Positions 10,915-23,662 are shown, counted from the first letter of the stretch. The stretch is DNA of 64,000 nucleotides from Dysidea avara (GCF_963678975.1 NC_089275.1:49525363-49589362), one strand, 5' to 3'. Notes: a model not told the origin generated them from the sequence alone. Numbers and translations are program-made.

Positions 10915-13460
10915 TCAGCTACGTTTATAACTTACTCCATTATAGAATTATATGACATTGCAAGTTATTCTGTAGGGAGTTCAGCTACAAACAGTTAATC
11001 TTATAGACAATTCAGCTACAAGCAAGTCACCCTGTAGAGAGTTCAGCTACAAATATGTTGCTGTAGAGATTCAGAACATTATAAGTCACACTGAAGAGAA
11101 TTCAACTATAAACAAGTCACCTTGTAGAGAGTTCAGCTACAACAAGTCACTCTGTAGAGAATTCATCTACAAACAAGTCACTGCGTAAAGGGTTCAGCTA
11201 CAAAAAAAGCTACCCAGTAGAGAGTTCATCTAGATCAGCTACAAACAAGTTACTTTATGCAATGTTCAGCTACAAGTAAGTCACTCTGTAGAGAGTTCAG
11301 CTACAACAAGTCACTCTGTAGTACAAACAAGTCACCAAGGAGAGAGTTCAGCTTTACAAACAAGATATAACTCTATAGAGAGATCAGGTAGAAACTTAAC
11401 AGCTCACACTGTAGATAGTTCAGCTAGAAACAAGTCATCCAGTAGAGAGATCAACTAGAAAGCATCACCTTGTAGAGAGTTCAGGTACAAACAAATCACC
11501 CTGCAGATAGTTCAGCTACAAACAAATCACCCTATAGAGAGATCAGCTAGAAAAAGTCACCTTATAAAGAGTTCAGCTACAAAGAAACCACCATGTAGAG
11601 AATTCAGCTATGAACAGATCATCCTGTAGAGAGTTCAACTAGAAACAAATCATCCTGTAGAGAGATCAACTAGAAGAAGTTACCTTGTAGAGAGTTCAGC
11701 TATAAAGAAACCAACATGTAGAGAGTTCAGCTGCAAACAAATCAAACTGTAGAGAGATCAGCTAGAAACAAGTCACCCTGTAGAGAAATCAACTAGAAGA
11801 AGTTACCTTGTGGAGAGTTCAGCTACAAACAAACCATCATGTAGAGAGTTCAGCTGCAAACAAATCACCCTGTAGTGAGCTCAGCTACGAAAGGATCACC
11901 CTGTAGAGAGTTCAGCTAGAAACAAGTCACCCTGTATAGAGAGATCAGCTAGAAGAAGCTACCTTGTAGAGAGTTCAGCCACAAAGAAACCACCATGTAG
12001 AGAGTTCAGCTGCAAACAAATGGAATTGTAGAGAGTTTAGCTACGAACAAATCACCCTGTAGAGAGTTCAGCTATAAACAAGTTATCCTGTAGAGAGATC
12101 AGCTAGAAGAAGTTACCTTGTAGAGTGTTCAGCTACAAACAAACCATAAGTTCAGCTGCAAACGAATCACCTTGCAGAGAGTTCAGTTACGAAAAGATCG
12201 CCCTATACAGAGTTCAGCTAGAAGAAATCACCTTGTAGAGAATTCAGCTGCAAAGAAACCACCATGTAGATAGTTCAGCTGTAAACAAATCATCCTGTAG
12301 AGAGTTCAGCTACGAACAGATCACCCGGTAGAGTTCAGCTAGAAACAATTAAGTCACCCTGCAGAGAGATCAGCTAGAAACAAGTTATCCTGTAGAGAGA
12401 CCAGCTAAAACAAGTCACTTTGTATGTAGAAAGTTCAGCTACAAAAATCACCCTGTAGAGAGGTCAGCTAGAAAAAGTCACCTTGTAGAGAGTTCAGCTA
12501 CAAAGAAACCTCCGTGTAGAGAGTTCAGCTGCAAACAAATCACTTGTAGAGAGTTCGGCCAGAAACAGGTCACCCTGTAGAGATCAGATAGAAACAAATC
12601 ACCCTGTAGAGAGATCAGCTACAAAGAAACCATCCTGTAGAGAGTTCAAGTACAAACCTATGGAGAGTTCAGCTAGAAACAATTCACCCTGTAGAGAGAT
12701 CAGTTAGAAGAAGTTACCTTGTAGAGAGTTCAGCTACAATCAGGTAGAGAGTTCAGTTGCAAACAAATCACCCTGTAGAAAGTTCAGCTTTGAACAGATC
12801 ACCCTGTATAGAGGTCAGCTAGAAGGATCACCCTGTGGAGAGTTCAGCTGCAAACAAATCACCCTGCAGATAGTTCAGCTACAAACAACTCACCCTGTAG
12901 AGAGATCAGCTACAAACAACTCACCCTGTAGAGAGATCAGCTGCAAACAGATCACCCTGTAGAGAGTTCAGCTACAAACAATTCACTCTGTAGAGAGATT
13001 AGCTAGAAGAAGTCACCTTGTAGAGAGATCAACTACAAAGAAACCATCCTGTAGAGAGTTCAGCTAAAAACAAATTGCCCTATAGAGAGATCAGCTAGAA
13101 GAAGTTACCTTGTAGAGAATTCAGCTACAAAGAAACTATCATGTAGAGAGTTCAGCTGTAAAAAAATCACCCTGTAGAAAGTTCAGCTATGAACAATTAC
13201 CCTGCAGAGAGTTCAGCTAGAAACAAGTCACCCTGTAGAGAGATCAGATAGAAGAAGTTACCTTGTAGAGAGTTCAGCTACGAAGAAACCATCATGTAGA
13301 GAGTTCAGCTGCAATCAATTCACCCTGTAGAGAGTTCAGCTACGAACAGACCACCCTGTAGAGAGATCAGGTAGAAGAAGTCACCTTGTAGAGATATCAG
13401 CTAAATACAAGTTACCCTATAGGGATCAGCTACAAACAAATCACCCTGTAGAAATATGTG
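10915..13460. repeat. 31-bp tandem array, third block
   Basis: About 80 units of the same family as 1-2840, more diverged at the left (10915-11350) and more regular to the right. Orientation is the same as 1-2840. Confidence 0.9.
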
Positions 13461-13677
13461 TTGGAAACGTAGTTTTTTTGTTGTTTTGTTGTTTTTTTCC
13501 CGGGGTAACCACCACCCCTTGCCACCACCCCTAGCACTAGATGTTGAAGTGCTAGACAAAAACAAGTCACTCTGAAAAGAGTTCAGCTACAAACAATGAG
13601 AGTTTCAGCTACAGTTCAGTTATGTATATGAAGTCACCTTATGACCTACAGTATATGATTATCATTCGTACTAGTAA

Positions 13678-13827
13678 TAGCATGGGTAGCAGTGAAATTT
13701 GGGATAAATATCACGAGTGTTGTATTGGAAATGGGGATGAATTTCACGAGGCGAAGCCGAGTGAAATTTACCATTTCCAATACAACAAGAGTGGTATTTA
13801 TCCCAAATTTCACTGCTACCCATGCTA
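13678..13827. mobile_element. Hairpin element with 55-bp arms
   Basis: The left arm TAGCATGGGTAGCAGTGAAA (from 13678) pairs with the right arm ending at 13827. The loop contains a second small palindrome, GGCGAAGCC. Related sequence recurs at 13990-14060. The open frame running through it is a by-product. Confidence 0.75.
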
Positions 13828-14164
13828 TTCCCAGTTAATACCATACTCGCTGCATATACGCATGCTGTGCATTAGCGTTGCCATGTATGCAATTTGTCAC
13901 TATGTACTAAACACGCGTCGACACTAATTGGCGCTACATTGTTAACATAAATTCTAGCCAATGAAATTGCAATTACAACTTTTTCACTGCTGTCAGTGAA
14001 ATACGGGATAAATTTCACTGCTACTATTGAGACTTTTGTATGGGCAGTGAAACAGGTATGGTATTAATTGTTAAATATACAAATATTTTTAATCAGGCAA
14101 AAAACTACACATTATTTCTTCCTTTGTTCCACAATCCCTACAGAAAAAAAAAATTAAAAGTAAG

Positions 14165-14556
14165 CACCAAAGCCAGTTAATGGCTGGCTTTGTGGCTTGC
14201 AATACAAAAAGAAGTGATATCTAAACCAAAACAGCCAAGCTGTGAAAAAAGAGTGCGGCCCCCAAAAAGGCCAGGATGAAAAAAGATGTGAAATCCAAGG
14301 TGGCGGCCAAGAAATGGCTGTGATGGTAGGTTAATGGCAAAAATTTTAATTACAACAATTCAGATGAATTTGGTGCTGAATCCTAGTGGAGGAGGCAACG
14401 CAAATCACATGAATTGTCGTAATTAAAATTTTTGCCATTAACCTACCATCACAGCCATTTCTTGGCCGCCACCTTGGATTTCACATCTTTTTTCATCCTG
14501 GCCTTTTTGGGTACTGTACTCTTTTTTTTACAGCTTGGCTGTTTTGGTTTAGATAT
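14165..14556. mobile_element. Foldback MITE, copy 3
   Basis: Arms at about 14215-14365 and 14405-14556 are reverse complements, matching 2963-3352 and 4866-5280. The right arm stops at TTAGATAT, where LINE sequence resumes. Confidence 0.8.
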
Positions 14557-15302
14557 TGTTTACATATAGATTTGCTAAAGCTTTTGATACTGTGCCACAT
14601 ACTGTAAGATTGAACATACAGGAAACCTCCTTAGATGGATTAATCAATTTGACAATTTCTATCTAATAGAAGACCAGTGCATGTTTTTAAAATTAAGAAT
14701 ATAGCTGGCAATATGTTAAGGGCGGAATTTCTCAAGGATCGATTCTAGGGTCCTTTCTTTTCCTTTTAATATGTGAATGATTTTCCAGGACCAATCTCAA
14801 GTAGCTATTTTCCAACAATACAAAGCTGCTATCTACATTGGAAGATCACGAACAGCTTCAGCTGATTAATATAGACAATCTAGTACTAAATGGTGTGATG
14901 TGTGGCAACTCAATTCAATGCAAAGTAATCCACTTTGGTTAAGCCACACATAGTTATAGAGGTTACAATCTTAATGTGTATTCGATTGATTGTCACAAGG
15001 AGTTGGAAATTTTATTTAATCCAGTTTGAAAGGTCCACCAACATGCTTTGAAGTAGCTATGAAAGTTAATAGAGTATTGGCTTGCATGAGAAGAGGATTA
15101 TTAATCCGAATGAAATTCAATGAAGCTTATATTAGAATGTGGAAATATGAGCCTAGACTGCATGTTGCGGGGGATCAAGTCACTACTGGGTCTGGGATTT
15201 TTTCTGCATTCTTCAATGTTTCAGTTACATGTTTCAGACTCCCTGTATTCACAGGCTTTAGCCTTCTCACAGGTCCCTAGTGGGATAGCATTTAATAATA
15301 AT
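14557..15302 (+). pseudogene. LINE reverse transcriptase, 3' half and tail
   Basis: Frames give FAKAFDTVPH (block with the first catalytic Asp), then SQGSILGP-like text near 14730, and KVNRVLACMRRGL with YIRM near 15060-15140, typical of the region after the catalytic domain. The element ends in an AATAATAATAATT tail at 15287-15302, the short-repeat tail type of CR1/L2-like LINEs. Its last 200 bp recur in reverse at 35270-35420, confirming the 3' end. Stops and frameshifts are frequent. Confidence 0.7.
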
Positions 15303-17690
15303 AATTTGAAGACCTACTTATGCTTATGTACATAAACTTGAGGATGTACAATAATGTGCAACAAAACTTGTACCATCTTTAAGAGACAAAATGAAATTAT
15401 ACATTTTTTCAACTGACAAAACTGAATTTACCATCCCTTTGTTATATAGGTACAGACATGGTGACTATTTCTATTCAAACTGTTTAATAGTTATTTTGAG
15501 CTAGATTATACAAACTTTTCACTCCACAACAGAGGTTGTTCATTTAGACTACTCAAACTCCCTGCCAATAATTTATGTCAAGTTAATTATTGTGGTACTA
15601 AGATGATTACAATCTGACAAGTAACATTAAATCAGATGTAATGCCCACTAACAGTTACCTTTTGGGTGTGACATAGCAGCATCAGCATGATTTAATACAT
15701 ACATCATCCAATAGTGTACTTTCAACCTTCTATTTCCACTATAGGAAAACTGGTAACAATGTTATCAACTGTCATCATTGTATGCTTAGAATCTTTTTGT
15801 GCTCCTTTTTGTGTAAGTTCCATTTCTGTAGCTGGTTGACAACCTTTCGTTCTTGTTGTTCATGTTCATGTTTGGTCCTTGGTCTGCTTTTGCTCTCTCA
15901 CTGTAACATCTACATTTCGGGTGTAACAGCTGTGATGGACCTCTTGGCAATCATTGATTCCACAATTTCTTGTCCAGTATAGCAGTGTTGTCACATGACC
16001 TCCTAGATAATTACATAATATCACTTAATTTTTCTCCGTATAATACAAGACTCTATGTTACTCAGTTTACAAGTCCAATACCTAACCTGCACATGAGTCA
16101 ATTTACCACTTGACTAGATTTCAAATGTGGTACGGAATACTCTCTGAAATTTCCTTTCCTTCCACTTTTCGTAGTCAAACTCTATAATGTGAACCATTTC
16201 TAGGCAATTCCTAAATAACCACTCTTGTAAAAATCAGCCAGGCTTTGCCTCCAGTGTTTGCCCTCCAGTACCTAACTGGTAATAAGCAGATGAACAAAAA
16301 ACAAATTTTGCTATCACTATTTCGGTAGTATTGTGGCTTTGTTAATACCTTGGTATGACCAAATTATAGGTCCCTACTTATGGCTACACTTGAGACCCCC
16401 TTTACAAACTTCTAGATCCTCCATTGCTTCATAGTATACACATGTTTACATGTCAACAAGATATACTGAGAGACTGTAGGGACAAGGTAGAGAAATACCA
16501 TATGAATTTTTACTGACAGATGAAATAATTGTTGTGTACAGACAGTATAACTGACTAGTAATTACCATATACCATGTTATGGTAGTCAAGAACTCCTAGA
16601 GTTTAAGGAAAGATGATAAGTGCAGTGCAGAGTGAGATGTTGTTTGACATGCAAAATGAACTTATTAGACACCCACCCACACAATATTTTATATGTACTA
16701 TTAGATTGTGCATGTAGAACTGTAGTAATGTAATGATCTGACTATTAGTGTGATAATTGATACTAATCACTTGCTAGACTGATGACTTATGTATCTCACA
16801 CTTAATGTACTCATCCTGTCACAGGTTGTTATAATATAGCATGGCTATCTAAATAAGCCATAGCATTGCACCTATCAACCCACTCAATAGTTATAGCTAA
16901 GAGCACAACAAATGTCAAATATAATAAGGTGACATGTTGCAGTCCTGCTTCCAAAGCATCTCCTACACACATGTAGGACATCAATACATGCCATGATTCC
17001 ATTTCTTCACTAAGATATAGATGAAATAGATTTATTTTGGTGTCATGGTAACTATATATGTAAAATCCTGCACTTGTAAAGAAATTGTCAAATTAGATAT
17101 GTTGAGAAGTCAACATATACAAACCACACACATCATTGTATTGTCATGCTCAGAATACAAGACTCATGATCATCCAATCTTTTGTACAGCACCCTATTAA
17201 AGTTTTTTCTGTTCATTTACCAGTTTTATGTTGACAGTTCTTGCTCACAACTGTAAGTTAATTAACCTATCATCCCACTTTCTCTTGTATAATCAGTATG
17301 GTGCAGTACATAATAATAATTATGTAAATTTAATGGCTGGCAGTCCTTTCTAGCTATGCACAGTAAACTGTATATATATGTGAAGTATATATCACCTTAA
17401 TTAGTATAAACTCTGTCGATCTGTGAAGCTAGTATTGTTCTGTTGTAGTATTATATGACTCACTTATAACCAGCAAATTTATTGAAGCCATTACTATTTG
17501 AAAAGTTTTCCTACTTCCTTGTTAACTAGTCACAGGTATAGCTATATCCTTATATTGCTAGCGTACACATTGATCATCATATCCTGTAGTAGTCACATTG
17601 GGAAGACTACCTTATTATCCCCAGTATGAGTTAGTATATTAGGTCATGTGATGCTATACCACAACACCCACTATACTACTGGGGGCTACA
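15303..17690. other. Unassigned intergenic stretch
   Basis: AT-rich DNA without a supported gene, tandem array or complete transposon. The few open frames are short, lack homology that I recognise and have no splice or promoter context. Confidence 0.5.
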
Positions 17691-17696
17691 TATAAA
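17691..17696 (+). promoter_or_regulatory. TATA box of the small secreted-protein gene
   Basis: TATAAA lies 49 bp upstream of the start codon at 17745. A CCAAT-like GCCAAT follows at 17715. The spacing would place the transcript start near 17720. Confidence 0.5.
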
Positions 17697-17744
17697 CAGG
17701 AGCTGTACAGCTCAGCCAATCAGTTATCACCAAACACACAAGAG

Positions 17745-18163
17745 ATGGTTAGTGTAGTAATTCTAGTTAGTGTACTACTTGGTGCTCCACTAGCAGTGGT
17801 TGATTATGGTGACTACCCACTCACCACAAAATGTCTTCCCCTCAGTAAGTCATTGTTATTCAAGATGTGATATATTAACTGGTTAATTTGTTTCAGCTGA
17901 AATAGTTCTGGACACTAATGCTCATCTAATGATGTTGTCCTCTGTCAGTAAAGGAGAATACATTTTGTCAGCTAGTAGTTATCAGCTGGCTTTATCCTTG
18001 AGTAATAACACTATTATGGCAGTACATCGTGATGGAGTTGAGGAGGTGAGGTGTTTGTGGTGTTGTTGTGAGCAGTAAATTGTCCAGGCAATACAATTGA
18101 TATTATAGCTTAAAAGATTTTACTTATGGGTATATGCATATAGATAGGCAGCTAGTAGATGAC

Positions 18164-18213
<50 letters not shown>

Positions 18214-18543
18214 ATATGAGACTAACTTAAAGTCAAAGACTCTTATAGGTTTCAGTTCTACACTGTTGTACTTAATTATCCTCCAATCATTTGTTAGCTA
18301 CTTGTGACTACACACAGTTGCAACTCTTGTTCATCTTGAGTTGTTCTCTTTTAGGAGGATTACAAGTTTACATTCAGAGGAGAAAGCATAGACAATCAAG
18401 AATATCAGTCGAGGTACTATGTGGAGTCTGATGGTAGCAGATATTACTTGATGGTTCAACCTAATGGAGTTGTTACTACTCAATCTGGTAGTGATCTAGT
18501 GACTGATGATTACTCAACCACATTCAGAACTGTTCATGGTTAA
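17745..18543 (+). CDS. Small secreted protein, three exons, function unknown
   Basis: The exons are 17745-17844, 17897-18045 and 18355-18543. They join in frame through GT-AG introns of 52 and 309 nt (phases 1 and 0) to give 145 residues ending in TAA. The protein starts MVSVVILVSVLLGAPLAVVD, a clear signal peptide with likely cleavage after LAVV or nearby. The mature part is acidic and Tyr/Ser-rich. It has one early Cys (residue 30) and a glycosylation-type NNT. It contains the strands YYVESDGSRYYLMVQPNGV, whose alternating hydrophobic pattern and Gly-turns resemble one blade of a beta-trefoil (FGF, fascin or lectin-like). That fold is a guess from pattern only. A TATA box and clean splice sites support a real gene. 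I do not recognise the family. A (GATA)n run lies in intron 2. Confidence 0.7.
18162..18213. repeat. (GATA)n microsatellite
   Basis: About 12 GATA units in intron 2 of the small secreted-protein gene. Confidence 0.95.
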
Positions 18544-20735
18544 CAACCAACAAACTACAAATTACTGCATAGTATAGCTACGTGTTATGTATCAACTGTA
18601 TATGCATTGTATCATGTACATTACAAGCAACATATTACACTATTCACGATAGATCTTCATTCTTAGTACATGGACAAAAATAATACACCTATAATTATTA
18701 TAATAGGCACTTTATAGAACAACTAGAAAAGTTAGTGTCCTGATTATCCATTCTGCAATATGTACAAAGATATTATATACATATATATACTTTGAGACCT
18801 TAACTAAGTGTCTATATTGTGTAGATGTCCTCAAGTGTCCACATTAACAGGCTAGCTACAGTATAATATATATGGATACCTTTGGACCAACCAATAGTAT
18901 CTCAGTCCTGATTATCATGGTGCTTTGATTTTCCAGGTCAGTTTATGTACTAAGGGGCCTTAACTAAGTGTATGGATTATGTAGGTGTCCTCAAATGTCC
19001 ATGCAGATTCCAGCGCAATATACAGCAATGACATAAAACAGTGAAAATATAATAATACCTGGTCTGACAAAGCAGTCCTATAGCTTTTCCTAGATATCTA
19101 ACTCATATATTTAGTCTGTAATAATAATAATTTATTGTGTTATGTAACAGGTTTAGGCTGATCAAGTTTAACGTACTATTTTATACACAAGGAAAGTTAT
19201 ATGATTTGACAAGTCATGTTGATTTAAAGGGCTATACGAGTGGTTTGTCAGACCATACAGCTACATGCTGCAGGTTGTTGTGATGTTAACTATTTTATTA
19301 TATGCTATTACAAAATTTTATTGCATACCAGTAACCACAATATTAGTATGATAAGTAAAGAATCACAATTTACAATGTGTGCTATTATCACTGACTATAC
19401 ATATCCTTGTGAGTATTAAGACTTTTGTTGTTGGAATATATCTACTGCAGGGTTTTGCCAATAGTAGTGACATGCAATATCTGCTTATTGCATGTGACAG
19501 TAACAATAATAACCCGTGGCATTCACAGGTCTTATCAAGCCATCTTGATAACCAGGAAACAAAATATATGGTCGATCCCAAATCATGACACCTCTATTAG
19601 GACTAGTAGGTACTGGAAGAGGGACAAAGTAATCATATTGCCAGAGGATAACTATGTAACCATTCCTTAAACTTCACACCATTATACATAGTGTCTCCCC
19701 TCTCTGCTTGTGAAACCTCAAACCTTCTGGAATCATATACATATAATTGAAATGCACAGGTGTAATTATATAAGTATCAGTAAAGTCATTACAAAACTCA
19801 GTGTAGCATTAGTTATTGTCTAAGGTAGCTAGTTAGTACATTATAATCACTAAAAGAAAATTTTGAATATATATTTTTGTTCATAACTTTTAAGGCATTA
19901 TTTTCAAATTCCAGTACAATCAGATACTTATATACATTGTACATAGCTAGTACACATGCAGTGTCAGCACTATGTTCTATAGTATAGTGGCTAAATAAGG
20001 AACAAGTATTATAACCTAAAAACTTGAGCTCTTTGTACATTTTATTTTAAGACTACATACATTTCTGTAGATCCTTTACAAGGTCTAACTACTGGTGTTT
20101 AATAATGAATGAAAATTTGTATGGTAGCTTAATGGCATGAAATAAGTGATATGTCATGAAACAAAAAGTATATAACTAGGCATATTTCTATGTATATGCA
20201 CATACCCAGTTTTGCACACCGATCACTTTAATGTCACAAAGATAGTCACTCCATCTCCATAGTAAGATAGTCACTCCATCTTCATAATATTATCCTAGTT
20301 CTGTTGTTATGATATTATAATTGAATGAACATAGCAGATCAAAAAAATCTGGTTTTGATTTAAATGTTTTATTGTTGATAAGTTCTGCTTCATCTTGTTA
20401 CTCCAAGTCTCCAACAAATATGATACCATACGGTCACCATGGTAGTATCGTTATGTTGTTCCTTGTAGTTGCAGCAATAAATGTAATTGTGATCAAACAT
20501 CGACTGTTAATAATTGGCTGATAACATCTTTCAATAATAAAGAGTGGGTGATGTCATTGTGTCAACCTTGCCAGCAGCTTGCAGTATCTTAATTAATTGG
20601 CTTATTATATATCAATTTACCTCTATGCAAAGCTATTACTGTAAGTGATGTCATGAACTTTTAACTGTATACAGAAGCCACACATTGTTTGGATGAAGCC
20701 AGGAATGTAGTGTACATGATACAAACATCACTAGT
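18544..20735. other. Intergenic stretch with a 100-bp direct repeat
   Basis: Two diverged copies of a segment containing CCTTAACTAAGTGT and GTGTCCTCAA lie at about 18740-18850 and 18905-19005, in the same orientation. The remainder has no supported gene. The open frames at 19363-19670 and 20321-20521 have no homology or splice support. Confidence 0.5.
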
Positions 20736-21605
20736 CAGAGGCGGATCCAGGGGGGGGGGGCTTTGGGGGCTGAAGCCCCCCCCCCCCCCTTCATATTTAG
20801 GCTTTACTTGATCAATATGCTGAGTATTATAATGAAATTTTGTCTTAGCATAATTATATGATCACTAATAATACAAATACTCATAAAACCACCTTATAAA
20901 CGTCTTTCCAAGGTATTATCAGTGGATTTATGCTAAAATTTAGGCAACAAGGACCCGAATCAGCATTGGAGGTTTACAAGATCGAGATACTCTAATAGAG
21001 CAGTCAGCTAACCACTCTAATAGAACATTCACTGGAAACATGTAGTTGGTTCTGTTATGGAATTTTTCTAAATTTGCCTGCACCTATACATACAATGAAG
21101 TGCATTGGTCTCTTTAAAGGGCTTCATTCATCTACTTGTGTAGTAAATATGTATGGCAATACTTAATTCAGGTACACAATTTCCATTGAAAATGCTCTCA
21201 GATTCAATCTTGTATTGTTCAAATTCCAAAATTTTCCACTTTCAACATTATTATTTTAACATGCACCTATTCAGTGTTGTGCAATTGTGAGAGGTGTGCA
21301 TCATGTACTTGGTTGTCTGTACCTACCCAAGCTTTTCCATGAGCAAAATGCTTCAGAGAGCCATACCTATAATCTAAAGGCAGTATATAAAATATCTACA
21401 GGCAGAAAATATTATGAATTTTATGTGGAAACGTCTCTGCAGTATTTTTAGCAACTATTTTTCAAAATTTTCCTGGGGGGGCATGCCCCCAGACCCCCCT
21501 AGTTCCAGAATGCTTTGCATGCTGGGAGTGTGCTTTGCACACCTCTACCCAAGAGATTAGACCTTGAGGTAGCCCCCCCTTTTATAAATCCTAGATCCGC
21601 CCCTG
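20736..21605. mobile_element. 870-bp GGCGGATC-ended MITE, copy A
   Basis: Imperfect terminal repeats (CAGAGGCGGATCCAGG and CTAGATCCGCCCCTG) are flanked by a 5-bp duplication, CTAGT (20731-20735 and 21606-21610). G and C runs sit just inside both ends. The dispersed motif pair lies within at 20980-21029. It matches 42292-43135 in inverted orientation. A 5-bp duplication fits some hAT subgroups; no transposase is encoded. Confidence 0.85.
20980..21029 (+). repeat. Dispersed motif pair
   Basis: A perfect motif is followed 6 bp later by a second half-copy, ACTCTAATAGAACATTCAC. The same two-part layout occurs at 42852-42904 and 53430-53490 in related transposons. Confidence 0.85.
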
Positions 21606-22565
21606 CTAGTGGTGATCTTACCTGGGATAATTGTAACGTATTACCACAAAAGACTGCATGCATACCTCACCATGAGTAGAACATGTTAGTTATCAATACA
21701 ACCTGCATGAGTTTAATGCAAAGCTGAGGCTGAGGAGTTGAAACTAAAATTAGTTTTGATGCTGCGAGAGTAGATATATCTGACGATACCACATCTGAAC
21801 ACTACATGATTTATGAAGCCCTTCCATAATAAATTGTGGGATGCCCCATACTTGTTCTTGATCGTGTCAAAGTAGTGTGCCAATTTAAATAGCTAGCTAT
21901 ATAGCAATTCACCATGAACTTCCAGAATTTATAATTAGGTGCTACTTTCTGTTGCTATAAACAGGTAGTTTCAATAAAAAGTTATGCTAGTATGAAAAAG
22001 TTATATCCATTCTATTGTTTCATAGTGGTGGAAATGCTCCACCCACTTTATTAGGAAACCTGACTATTCAAATTAAAGAGCAATTTTGCTGCTTTTTTCA
22101 CATTTTTTTATAAGTATGTCTGCTTGAATATTCTCTCTGTAATAATTTTGTAATACTATCACTGTAACTTCTTGCAAGTTTCAGAAATCATTGGATTTTA
22201 AACACAGGAAGAAGCATTTTGTAGCTAAAAATACTCAAAAAGTTACAAAACATGACTTCCGAAGCAGAAACCTTAAAATCACTCTGTAATTGGGCCACAT
22301 GAGGTGACTTCAATTACACAGTTTTGTTTAATCCATGTAGGAGTAATCACATTTTTAATTAATTGCACTTGCTAACATTTAAAGGGATTCTCACATAACC
22401 ACAAATGATACGCCCACCAAACTTTTTCAACATTTAGCCACCTAAACTTTGGATCATTGGTAGAAATTTTAGAGATGCAACTAGTTTACAATTTTATCTT
22501 AGTTATATTCCATTTCAAATTAGATGTTCATTTTGTAAGTTTATGGTGAATTGCACTATATGCAA
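21606..22565. other. Unassigned stretch
   Basis: No gene, tandem repeat or complete element seen. Confidence 0.5.
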
Positions 22566-22679
22566 TAGTTATACCACGGGGATGAGTGCTTTGCCTGATA
22601 TACACACGCGCCCGAGAGCCGCAGGCCTGAGGACAAGTGCATATATACAGGCAAAGCACAAGTGCCTGTGGTATAACTA
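22566..22679. mobile_element. Short hairpin element
   Basis: The terminal TAGTTATACCAC pairs with GTGGTATAACTA, and an inner GTGCTTTGCCTG pairs with CAGGCAAAGCAC. The loop is GC-rich (CGCGCCCGAGAGCCGC). Its design resembles the hairpin at 13678-13827. Confidence 0.7.
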
Positions 22680-22737
22680 ATATGTTCTACTTTAGCATGC
22701 AGACTTACCTAATTGGCAAAATCTTTAGTTGCTATGC

Positions 22738-23463
22738 CCTTCTCTTATATAGGGGGAACCAAGTAAGTTGTGATTGTGGGATTGAATTTTGCCAAACAAG
22801 CTGTGATTAGGCATGAGGCTATTATGCTCCAAAAATTGAGCATTATGCTTTTGAGCAGTGCTCAAATAATCACCTATTATGCTTTTGAGAATTGCCCATT
22901 ATTCCCAAAATTATGCCACCATAATTGGCTAATAATGCCAGTTTATTGCTGTATCAGGCCATTTTCATTGATGTTTAAGCTTCCAATAGTCTTGAATTCT
23001 TTAGCTGGTTGCTGTATTAGAGTATTTCGTTTCAATGTGACTGCTTTATTAGAGTAAATAATATTCAGTGATTGTTCTATTAGAGTTTCTGACTGCTCTA
23101 TTAGAGTATCTCGATCTTTTTAAACGGAATTTTGCAATCTGCAGATTTTCCTACTGTTAAAGCTTTATAATCACCTTAAAATGCTAGCATAATTCCTGAT
23201 TCCCACACGTACCTATTATGCTTGAAATTATGCCGGCATAATCGCCGCATCCCTAGCTGTGATTGTGGGACTCAATTTTAATACATCAAACAGTAGTTTG
23301 ATTTTATGTTTGCTAAAAAAGAAACTAGACAGTGTTTATTATGTTTCTTTAATTACTACATTTACAAAAGTAAAAAACAAATTGAATCCCACAATCACAG
23401 GTTTTTTTGACAAAATTCAATTCCACAATCACAGCTTGCTTGATTCCCTATATAAGAGAAGAG
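22738..23463. mobile_element. Foldback MITE carrying a nested element
   Basis: Terminal repeats of about 55 bp begin TCTCTTATATAGGG and end CCCTATATAAGAGA. The inner sequence contains three forms of GTGATTGTGGGATT. A 446-bp element is inserted at 22809-23254. Confidence 0.75.
22809..23254. mobile_element. Nested hAT-like MITE with three motif copies
   Basis: The ends AGGCATGAGGCTATTATGC and GCATAATCGCCGCATCCCT form imperfect terminal repeats and are flanked by AGCTGTGATT on each side (8-10 bp duplication). It contains TTATGCTTTTGAG repeats and, at 23031-23116, three copies of the dispersed motif core, the last one perfect. Confidence 0.75.
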
Positions 23464-23537
23464 GATAACAGCATAACATCAAAGAAATCTGATGATTTCT
23501 GGATATAGTGTGCACTCCTATTGGGTGTGCAATGTCT

Positions 23538-23662
23538 AGAGTTAACAAGATATGCAAACTGGTGACAGTGCATATATCTTGTTAAGGCAGTGTGTAATGA
23601 GATATACGCACTGCCTTAACAAGACATACGCACTGGTAGCAGTGCGTATATCTCGTTAATAT
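23538..23662. repeat. Cluster of short palindromes
   Basis: At least two hairpins with arms of about 18 bp follow one another: AACAAGATATGCAAACTG with its complement, and AACAAGACATACGCACTG with its complement. A third partial arm is GAGATATACGCACTGC. They look like a tandemly duplicated hairpin unit. Confidence 0.7.

Larger units (their letters stand above)
10092..14556. mobile_element. One-sided giant foldback element inserted in a LINE
   Basis: It consists of the 800-bp end module (10092-10873), dispersed motif (10874-10899), 31-bp array (10915-13460), spacer with hairpin (13460-14140) and foldback MITE (14165-14556). It is half of the structure seen at 1-7190; the second array and end module are missing. 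Reverse-transcriptase text of one LINE flanks it on both sides. No target duplication is visible, so a deletion probably removed the far half. Confidence 0.7.

Noticed and set aside
13622-13927. 101-codon plus-strand frame
   Set aside because: It runs through both arms of a hairpin element, so the protein would be an artefact of the palindrome.
14557-15302. A host gene with FAKAFDTVPH
   Set aside because: This is the reverse-transcriptase signature of a non-LTR LINE; stops and an AATAAT tail mark a dead copy.
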